DNA of 64,000 nt from Muricea muricata (lineage: Eukaryota > Cnidaria > Anthozoa > Malacalcyonacea > Plexauridae), in assembly GCA_963855995.1 (NCBI GenBank), contig OY979729.1, positions 12,440,276 through 12,504,275 on the forward strand, given 5' to 3'. Both the position numbers and the translations under genes were made by a program. The notes below the pieces were generated by a model, which was not told the DNA's origin, did not search any database, and was given only the letters and a program-made list of their open reading frames with translations. Below are positions 47,240 through 56,900 of the stretch, in pieces. Numbering within the stretch: the first letter of the stretch is position 1; the number at the start of each line of letters is the position of its first letter.

Positions 47240-48540
47240 GCATCTGCGGAAATGAATATAGTAAAGGACCAGGTATTGCAATAAAAGTTTCCACACGGAT
47301 GGCACACGGGTGGCTTCGCACAATTGGCTTCGAGGTAACCCAATGCGGATGTCTAACCGACAACGGCATCGAATCGACTCCCTCAACCGTCTGTATCATA
47401 ACTCGACCACCTCTGGTTCGAAATATAGGGGAGGGTAGAAGCGGTATGGTATCACCGATTTGTGTATATATACCTCATGCTCTGCTGTTGCAGTGATTGT
47501 GGTTGAATTACGACCGGGTAGACACAATTGCCATGCGCACATGCATCTATATATAGGCTGCTGTTATTAACGTGCTGTATAAGTTTTATCATATCAAAAT
47601 ATAATTTGCGTGGTCATTTATGCAATCAGCGAAAAACATTTCCATTTATTTAATACTTATCGTGTCTGTAGTGCCTCAGCAATAAAATTGTTCTTCGACA
47701 CTAGATTTAAATAGTGATCTGTTTAGTTCAATGATATATATTGAACGCCATATAGCTGGGTCATTAAATTTGGAAATGTATGTTTGATCAGAATTTACAT
47801 GGTCTTCTCCGAGTATAAGAGAAGGCTGATTTCAACACACATTTATCTTTCAAATGTTCTACTTACAAAAATATGGGATTTTAAAATTCGTAGCACCAGA
47901 AACCTACTGTATGCTCAAGTTGTGATCTTACCCATTTTTGTTATTGTGATATTGCAAAAGACTCAATTGGATTTATTTAGAAATAAATTTGTGCATATAA
48001 ATGTAATTACACTCAAAAGCAACTTCAAGATTTTCCTCGACAGAATATGAGTAAATATTATTCGATGAAATGCGAACAAAAGCTCGCGAATGGCTTCGAA
48101 TAACTTTGATTTAATCTAGCGTGTATATTTATAATAATTCTTACCCCAGACAAAAACCTATGGGGTTTGTGACAAGGGCAATTAGGTTTGACCAAAAACT
48201 CGTTGACTTGAGACATTTTGCATTGGCCACTAGACTATATATGTTTGCTATCACGCGCTTGCCACTTAAATTGTTTAAGCGGGCTTTTCTCTAGCCTATA
48301 ATTAATTCTAAAACATGAAAAGAATTCAGAGCAAGGGAATTATCGTTCAGCTGCGTTGTTTATTTACCGCCACTTTGCCTTACCACCAGACCGCGTTGGC
48401 TATTACACTCGCCCTATTTTAGCGGTTTTTAACTGAATGAGCTTTAAGAAATGGTTAAACAATATAAACCACTAAAAATCGTAGATGTGTCAATTAGACA
48501 TAAATGAAAAGGGTGAGACGTTCTCTGACTAAAATATATT

Positions 48541-48597
48541 TATTTGTTTACGAGCTTTCGGCCACCCGAGTCTGTAGCCTTCAACGGGTATATTTAT
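48541..48597 (-). ncRNA. Degenerate hammerhead-like ribozyme motif (unit 1)
   Basis: On the minus strand the order is CCGTTGA, a stem GGCTAC paired with GTGGCC around a short loop, then GAAAGCTCG. This follows the hammerhead layout CUGANGA / stem II / GAAA. The first box is altered at two positions that are invariant in active ribozymes, and an extra A separates box 1 from the stem, so cleavage is doubtful. Hammerhead ribozymes are known from Penelope-like elements. The motif is repeated in unit 2 (51851-51907), and a related one is at 59876-59930. Confidence 0.4.
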
Positions 48598-48759
48598 AAT
48601 GATTGCAGTAAACTGTGAAAGTGTGAAATGAAGCTAGATATGACGTGTATACATGTGCACTGTGAAATACGATAAGGTGATACTATGTTTTCTTTATTAA
48701 GATTGTACATTGTCGAGGAAGCGGTTTTGAGTTGTTATCAGATTGCTGTGTTTGGCAGC

Positions 48760-48940
48760 TGTATGCCATGATTCTGGACTTTCTAGTGTTAGGCGACTAC
48801 GGAAATTCCCTGTGTCAATGATTTTCGCGTTGCACGTTTTTCGATGTTTGAACCATTATTATGTTCCTTAACGTTTCTGATGTGTTCAGCCTTTCTTGTT
48901 TCCAGAGATCTGCCTGTTTCCCCTAAGTACAGGCAGATAT
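48760..48940 (-). pseudogene. GIY-YIG endonuclease fragment of a Penelope-like element (unit 1)
   Basis: The minus strand encodes YLGETGRSLETRKAEHIRNVK, matching the catalytic GIY-YIG segment with its arginine and glutamate, but then stops. A second frame continues with the family's C-terminal IIDTGNFRSRLTLES and ESWHTA. A frameshift thus separates the two parts and the upstream reverse transcriptase is missing, so it cannot be a working gene. Confidence 0.65.
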
Positions 48941-48966
48941 TTTAAAAGAAGAAAAGCAAATGATCA

Positions 48967-49148
48967 CGCATGGCAATAGTGCCTACCTGGTCGTAATTCA
49001 ACCACAATTAGTGCAACAGCAAAGCATGACGTATATAAATACAAATCGGTGATACTATAGTACGACCGATTTGTATTTATATACGTCATGCTTTGCTGTT
49101 GCACTGATTGTGGTTGAATTACGACCAGGTAGGCACTATTGCCATGCG
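48967..49148. repeat. 84-bp-arm palindrome (unit 1)
   Basis: The left arm is 48967-49050, the loop 49051-49064 and the right arm 49065-49148, with a single mismatch seen. Arms begin CGCATGGCAATAGTGCC and end at ACAAATCGGT. The right arm is the start of the ~700-bp direct repeat, so the palindrome arises from an inverted partial copy of it. Confidence 0.93.
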
Positions 49149-49974
49149 CACATGCATCTATATATAGGCTGCTGTTATTAACGTGCTGTGTAAGTTTTAT
49201 CATAAACATCAAAATATAATTTGCGTGGTCATTTATGCAATCAGCGAAACACATTTCCATTTATTTAATACTTATCGTCTCTGTAGTGCTCCAGCAATAA
49301 TGTTGTTCTTCGAAATTAGATTTAAATAGTGATCTGCTTTGTTCAATGATATATATATTGGACGCCTATAGCTAGGTCGTTATATTTGGAAAAGTATGTT
49401 TGATCAGAATTTACAAGGTCTTCTCCGAGTATAAGAGAAGGCTGATTTCAACACACATTTATTTTTCAAATGTTTTATTACTCACAAAAATATAGGCTTT
49501 TAAAATTCGTAGCACCAGAAACCTACTATATGCTCAAGTTTTGACCTTACCCATTTTTGTTATTTGTGATATTGCAAAAGACTCAATTGGATTTATTTAG
49601 AAATAAATTTGTACATAATTTAAAAATGTAATTACACTCAAAAGCAACTTCAAGGTCTTCCTCGACAGAGTATGATTAAATATTATTCGATGAAATGCGA
49701 ACAAAAGCTCGCGAATGGCTTCGAATAACTTTGATTTAATCTAGCGTGTATATCTATAATAATTATTAACCCAGTCAAAGTGGTAACTAACATAGAAAGT
49801 GGTAACTAACATAGTCCAGTGGTAAAGACAATGTGTATCCCTTCAGAATCAATCACTGAGTCCGGGAGCAATACCTACCTTTGATAAAAATCGTTCTGGA
49901 TTTCGTCAGTTTCAAGAATTAAGCATAGGCTAGAAGAACGTATAGACAACTTAAACCAACTTGCCGAAGCCTCA

Positions 49975-50045
49975 TAACCAACGTGATGCAATGGTCAAAT
50001 ACAAATTACCTTACAAAAGTGGGTAGGATCAATTCCTGCCTTGCC
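49975..50045 (+). repeat. tRNA-like SINE fragment (unit 1)
   Basis: A-box-like TGATGCAATGGTCA and B-box-like GGATCAATTCC at tRNA-like spacing, followed by CTGCCTTGCCATGCATTAAATAG. It is repeated at 53286-53356 in unit 2. It resembles the SINE-like copy at 29126. Confidence 0.4.
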
Positions 50046-50490
50046 ATGCATTAAATAGTTTTCGTCTTGTGTAAGAATTAATAACCCTTTCCAAAGTATC
50101 TTTTCGTCTATTTTGCAAATTTTTTTAGAAAAAAATTCGTCACAATTTGACAATTACTTCTTTTTATCATACAGTCTGATAAAGAAAAATTTTTATTTCC
50201 TTGTTAACCGCACTGGCAAAATTTTTGGTAAATGGAGAAAATAAAAGTTCTAAAAAACCATCGAAAAAAATTGAACAGAAAACCGTGCTCAAAATGCTAT
50301 AGTTTTTCTTAACGGTGGGAGCCATCTTTTTTGGCGAAAAAAACCCCAAATAAATAATTGAAAAGAATTACGCTCTACCACTTACATTAGGGCTATTGAA
50401 AAGCGTCATAAGAGATTGTACGCCAGCGTAATCAATTTAAATTAAAAGGTTCTAAAAGGTGTCAGGAATTCTGCCACCTTCGAAGGATTA

Positions 50491-53474
50491 GCCTTGGAAA
50501 TGTATAACGATGGTAAAAAGGACCGGGGCATTGTAATAAAAGTTTGCACACGGATGGCGCGCACGGGTGGCTTCGCGCAGTTCGCCTCGACAACCCACCA
50601 AATGCAGTTGCCTTTCGACAACGACATCGAATTGACTGCCTCAACCGTCTGTATCACAACTCCACCACCTCTGGTTCGAAATATAGGGGAGGGTAGAAGC
50701 GGCCCCCAAACCGTAAGTGCTAAAACCCTGTATCTTCGAAACAGACCATCAAGATATAGTATCACCGATTTGTATATATATACCTCATGCTCTGCTGTTG
50801 CAGTGATTGTGGTTGAATTACGACCAGGTAGACACTATTGCCATGCGCGCATGCATCTATATATAGGCTGCTGTTATTAACGTGCTGTATAAGTTTTATG
50901 ATATCAAAATATAATTTGCGTGGTCATTTATGCAATCAGCGAAAAACATTTCCATTTATTTAATACTTATCGTGTCTGTAGTGCCTCAGCAATAAAATTG
51001 TTCTTCGACACTAGATTTAAATAGTGATCTGTTTAGTTCAATGGTATATATTGAACGTCATATAGCTGGGTCATTAAATTTGGAAATGTATGTTTGATCA
51101 GAATTTACATGGTCTTCTCCGAGTATAAGAGAAGGCTGATTTCAACACACATTTATCTTTCAAATGTTCTACTTACAAAAATATGGGATTTTAAAATTCG
51201 TAGCACCAGAAACCTACTGTATGCTCAAGTTGTGATCTTACCCATTTTTGTTATTGTGATATTGCAAAAGACTCAATTGGATTTATTTAGAAATAAATTT
51301 GTGCATATAAATGTAATTACACTCAAAAGCAACTTCAAGATCTTCCTCGACAGAATATGAGTAAATATTATTCGATGAAATGCGAACAAAAGCTCGCGAA
51401 TGGCTTCGAATAACTTTGATTTAATCTAGCGTGTATATTTATAATAATTCTTACCCCAGACAAAAACCTATGGGGTTTGTGACAAGGGCAATTAGGTTTG
51501 ACCAAAAACTCGTTGACTTGAGACATTTTGCATTGGCCACTAGACTATATATGTTTGCTATCACGCGCTTGCCACTTAAATTGTTTAAGCGGGCTTTTCT
51601 CTAGCCTATAATTAATTCTAAAACATGAAAAGAATTCAGAGCAAGGGAATTATCGTTCAGCTGCGTTGTTTATTTACCGCCACTTTGCCTTACCACCAGA
51701 CCGCGTTGGCTATTACACTCGCCCTATTTTAGCGGTTTTTAACTGAATGAGCTTTAAGAAATGGTTAAACAATATAAACCACTAAAAATCGTAGATGTGT
51801 CAATTAGACATAAATGAAAAGGGTGAGACGTTCTCTGACTAAAATATATTTATTTGTTTACGAGCTTTCGGCCACCCGAGTCTGTAGCCTTCAACGGGTA
51901 TATTTATAATGATTGCAGTAAACTGTGAAAGTGTGAAATGAAGCTAGATATGACGTGTATACATGTGCACTGTGAAATACGATAAGGTGATACTATGCTT
52001 TCTTTATTAAGATTGTACATTGTCGAGGAAGCGGTTTTGAGTTGTTATCAGCATTGCTGTGTTTGGCAGCTGTATGCCATGATTCTAGACTTTCTAGTGT
52101 TAGGCGACTACGGAAATTCCCTGTGTCAATGATTTTCGCGTTGCACGTTTTTCGATGTTTGAACCATTATTATGTTCCTTAACGTTTCTGATGTGTTCAG
52201 CCTTTCTTGTTTCCAGAGATCTGCCTGTTTCCCCTAAGTACAGGCAGATATTTTAAAAGAAGAAAAGCAAATGATCACGCATGGCAATAGTGCCTACCTG
52301 GTCGTAATTCAACCACAATTAGTGCAACAGCAAAGCATGACGTATATAAATACAAATCGGTGATACTATAGTACGACCGATTTGTATTTATATACGTCAT
52401 GCTTTGCTGTTGCACTGATTGTGGTTGAATTACGACCAGGTAGGCACTATTGCCATGCGCACATGCATCTATATATAGGCTGCTGTTATTAATGTGCTGT
52501 GTAAGTTTTATCATAAACATCAAAATATAATTTGCGTGGTCATTTATGCAATCAGCGAAACACATTTCCATTTATTTAATACTTATCGTCTCTGTAGTGC
52601 TCCAGCAATAATGTTGTTCTTCGAAATTAGATTTAAATAGTGATCTGCTTTGTTCAATGATATATATATTGGACGCCTATAGCTAGGTCGTTATATTTGG
52701 AAAAGTATGTTTGATCAGAATTTACAAGGTCTTCTCCGAGTATAAGAGAAGGCTGATTTCAACACACATTTATTTTTCAAATGTTTTATTACTCACAAAA
52801 ATATAGGCTTTTAAAATTCGTAGCACCAGAAACCTACTATATGCTCAAGTTTTGACCTTACCCATTTTTGTTATTTGTGATATTGCAAAAGACTCAATTG
52901 GATTTATTTAGAAATAAATTTGTACATAATTTAAAAATGTAATTACACTCAAAAGCAACTTCAAGGTCTTCCTCGACAGAGTATGATTAAATATTATTCG
53001 ATGAAATGCGAACAAAAGCTCGCGAATGGCTTCGAATAACTTTGATTTAATCTAGCGTGTATATCTATAATAATTCTTAACCCAGTCAAAGTGGTAACTA
53101 ACATAGAAAGTGGTAACTAACATAGTCCAGTGGTAAAGACAATGTGTATCCCTTCAGAATCAATCACTGAGTCCGGGAGCAATACCTACCTTTGATAAAA
53201 ATCGTTCTGGATTTCGTCAGTTTCAAGAATTAAGCATAGGCTAGAAGAACGTATAGACAACTTAAACCAACTTGCCGAAGCCTCATAACCAACGTAATGC
53301 AGTGGTCAAATACAAATTACTCTACAAAAGTGGGTAGGATCAATTCATGCCCTTGCCATGCATTAAATAGTTTTCGTCTTGTGTAAGAATTAATAATCCT
53401 TTCCAAAGTATCTTTTCGTCTATTTTGCAAATTTTTTTAGAAAAAAAATTCGTCAAAATTTGACAGTTACTTCT
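50491..53474 (-). mobile_element. Penelope-like element remnant, tandem unit 2
   Basis: The right-hand copy of the duplicated unit, almost identical to unit 1 over 47451-50100. Differences are a few substitutions, single-base indels and an extra segment of about 52 bp after 50702. It carries a GIY-YIG fragment (52251-52070, minus strand), a hammerhead-like motif (51907-51851), a palindrome (52278-52459) and a tRNA-like segment (53286-53356). The units are separated by about 330 bp of unique AT-rich sequence (50161-50490). The high identity implies a recent duplication or an assembly artefact. Confidence 0.75.
52278..52459. repeat. 84-bp-arm palindrome (unit 2)
   Basis: Same structure as 48967-49148: two ~84-bp arms around a 14-nt loop, ending in ACAAATCGGT / ACCGATTTGT at the loop. 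Confidence 0.93.
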
Positions 53475-53999
53475 TAATATTGTGAAAACGTGCAGTTTTT
53501 TTGATATTTTCTAATTGATGTACTTCCTATTTTGTAACAACTCCAATAATGCCCCTAGATGGTAATCTATCACATTTTGTGAATATTAAATATTCAAAAT
53601 TGCATAAATTATAAACACTTCCGTCATTGAGATGTTGTCGCTTTAAAAATGATGAGTAAATATACTTTGAAAAGCGATAGACTCTTAACAGAATGCAACT
53701 TTGTTAAAGTGGTCCAATTTCAAGGTATTGAAACACATTTAAAATATTCTTTGCTGCATTTTGTTCAGTTTATGGACAAGACAAGACGTGTTTGTGAGAA
53801 TTATACTATGAGCAAATTTGTGACGTCACAGGAGACTCCCCCCGGAAAATACAGCAAATCATTGCAGCGACACTTCCCTTCTAAAGGCAGGAAGAAAGTA
53901 TTCTTCTGCAAAGATTTCGCAAAATCAGCGCAAGAAACCGACCAAAAACATTGCAAACTGATCACTTTTGAAACAAATATCTTGTAGGAAGATAACAAT
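53475..53999. other. Coronin upstream region
   Basis: Spacer and probable promoter/5' UTR of the coronin gene. An open frame at 53649-53987 has no family similarity and ends before the coronin start, so it is judged non-coding. Confidence 0.5.
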
Positions 54000-56900
54000 A
54001 TGCCTAACTTCGTACGTTCCTCGAAATTTCGACATGTTTTTGGCACAGGGTCTAAACGTGAAAACTCATACGATGGTATGAAAGTTAGCAGAAACTCATG
54101 GGAAACTCCGTATTGTGCTGCAAATCCTAAATTCATTGCCATTATTTTGGAGTCTGCTGGCGGTGGAAGCTTTCTGGTGTTGCCTTTGGAAAAGGTAGGT
54201 AATGTTTTGAATGAGATCTCTATTTTGTTGTTTTATCAGCTGTGTTTCAGCGTTTCTGCTTGCTGCTCGAATATACAATGGTGTAGGCATGGGCGTTCAC
54301 TTGTTATTTCTGTTCCTGATAAGTGCATTGTTTACAATGAGTCTACAATCACAGTTAAAGCCTGTTACTACACATCTGTTCTCGTCTTTAATCGAATCTG
54401 CTTTGACTGTTCATCGGAATTCTTGATTGCAATGTTTGAGACTATATAAAATTTAAAAGCTATTCTAGTAAATATTTATCAGCTTTTTGTGCGGTAAGAT
54501 GATTTGAGTTTACAAAGTATCGAAAGCAAGTATTTACGTTCGCAGTCGTGCTAGAATTGGACTCCCATAGACATAGATTTACTGTAAGTATTGATTAGCA
54601 AATACACATTATCCTTTTGAGATAATGGGTGTCATTGAGTACAGAATTTGTACTTGATGTCTGGCTTAATATTGGGCAATATTTTAGACGTTTATACTTT
54701 GCTCAAATCTATTTCCTTTTATGGCATGCTGTTCATTTGAAACTAATCAGGTTTTTTAGCAAGCTTACGTTAATTTTAAACTTCAATTAATTTTGGTCTC
54801 CACTTTTCTAGCATTAAGAATGCACCAATATAACTTATAATAAAACAATTCAACTAATATTAAACAATTATTGAATGAGGTCGAACAGGATATGAGGAAT
54901 TATTAAGGCAAAGGTTTGTGTTATCATGTTTAAGATATATGTGTTTCAGATAACACAAACTGAAGATAACACATTAGAAGATAACACAAACTGCGAGAAC
55001 TGAATTCAATAATTGTTTTATTATTTCTTGAAAATATTTTAAACTCAGTTTAAACGCTTGCTTTGTAAGTAAGAAGACACAAGCTGCTAATAATGGAACA
55101 GCATGAAATTGTTCGGAAACTTTAATAAGCCAATCAGACTATGAAAAAAGTATTCTTAAAACAATTGTCAGGTTACAAGGTCAGTCAATATACGACGAAA
55201 TGAGTCATAGTGTCGTATATTTGTTTTCAATATACGATGAAATGAGTCATAATGGCGTATATTTATTTTCACCCCCAAATTTGGGCAGTTACCAAGCGGA
55301 TATGACGATTTCACTTTTAGCTCTTAACGAATCAAAACTCCTAAAATATTTTGAATAAATAATTATATATGCAGTTCAGTTGTAATTGGGCCGATAATTA
55401 ATGTTAGCAGTGTAGATAGTGCAGTCAAAAGCATTCAAAAATGTACACTCTCATTACCTGAAACAATGTCAAAGGCCCTCCGTTGGTAGTTAGTAGCGAC
55501 TTAGTCTGTAGCTTTGTTTCCTGGACTAAGATTGCAAACCATTAAAAAAGTTCAGCATTTTAACTGGTGCATTCAATGACCGTTGGAAAACCTTCTCACA
55601 CCAAAGTCAATCTAGGTATGGCCTGGAAACTCGGCCAACATTTTTGTTCTATCTTTCTGTTCATATTTATGCTGCCTTTTTGGAAAAAATGAAGCAATTG
55701 CCAAACCACTTGAAAAGGTTTCAAAAGATTTGTGCATGGTGAAGCCAACTCAACATAAGATTGAAGCTCATTGTAAATATGTTGAAGTTCACCAGGTTTC
55801 AAACCATATCTGGATTAACACACACACAACTAGCAGTTATTTACACATTCACATGAATGCAAACTGTGTTTTACATATTAGGTCGGCCGTGTTGATTTAA
55901 ATGCCCCAAAGGTTTCTGGTCACAAACAAGATGTTCTTGACTTAGCGTGGAATCCATTCCACGATAACGTCATTGCATCATCATCTGAAGATACAACCAT
56001 TAAGATCTGGGAGATTCCAGATGGAGGATTGGTGGATAACCTCACGAAGCCAATAGTGTCTCTGGAAGGTGTCCATCAACGTCGCGTTGGTATAATTGAG
56101 TGGAATCCTGTGGCTTCCAACATTCTGTTGAGCGCAAGTCATGATCATATTGTGGCGATATGGAATCTTGAATCAGGACAGTGCTTCAAAGAGATAACTT
56201 GTCACCCTGACTTGATCTTCAGTGTTTCTTGGAATCGTAATGGGAGCATGTTTGCAACAACATGCAAGGATAAGAAACTCCGTATCATCGATGCACGATC
56301 TGGTGAAATAAAGCAGGTGAAAAACAATTGTGCTATTTCTTCTTCATGAAGATTTTTCAAGGGAATTTTTAGGACTGTAAAATGACTCAACAAGTTTTGA
56401 AGAACAGTCTTTTTACCAAACCATTCACCACAGTTGAAATAAAGTTGTTTGTGTTAAATTCCTTTTGGTAGAATTATTTTCCTAGCTGGAATCATTTCAC
56501 CAATAATAAAACATCATATATTTTTTTGTAGGAGGGAAAGGGACATGAAGGCGCCAAACCACAAAGAGTTGTATTTTGTAGCAACTTGGGTTTTCTATTT
56601 ACGACCGGCTTTACTCGAATGAGCAAGCGAGTCTGGGCTGTCTGGGATGAGGTATATTTTGTCCTTATGTATGAAAAATATATGCATCACAATCTGGAGG
56701 TATAAAGCAAAAATACAGCTCAACAGCAAGAAGAATTTGGCCATTAAATCTGGCAAATTAGTCAAAGCCCGAAGGGAAAATCAGTGTGTTCGATCATAAG
56801 ATCTTTATTGAGTTTGTAAATAATTATGTTGTTTTAGAATAATCTAGAGAAACCTTTACAAGAAGATGAAATGGACTCAAGTAATGGCGTAAACTTTATC

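Larger units (their letters stand above)
47240..50160 (-). mobile_element. Penelope-like element remnant, tandem unit 1
   Basis: The left-hand copy of a ~3-kb unit that recurs at 50491-53474 with an offset of about 3310 bp. Inside it a ~700-bp direct repeat (47451-48150 and 49065-49775) flanks a ~0.9-kb middle section. That section carries, on the minus strand, a GIY-YIG endonuclease fragment (48940-48760) and a hammerhead-like motif (48597-48541). An inverted partial copy of the direct-repeat start creates the palindrome at 48967-49148. Direct pseudo-LTRs plus an inverted fragment and a GIY-YIG C-terminus are features of Penelope-like retroelements. The reverse transcriptase itself is not seen. 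A tRNA-like segment lies at 49975-50045. Confidence 0.7.

Noticed and set aside
47784-48050. 88-codon frame identical at 51094-51360
   Set aside because: It is AT-rich retroelement sequence with no domain; the identity reflects DNA duplication, not protein conservation.
48964-49260. 98-codon minus-strand frame repeated at 52275-52571
   Set aside because: It runs through the palindrome and pseudo-LTR of the retroelement and is duplicated with it; no protein similarity.
50442-50765. 107-codon minus-strand frame at the start of unit 2
   Set aside because: It is repeat-derived, the frame is broken in unit 1, and it has no recognisable domain.
53649-53987. 112-codon frame just upstream of coronin
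   Set aside because: It is out of frame with coronin, has no similarity, and overlaps an equally long frame on the other strand; probably leader or promoter.
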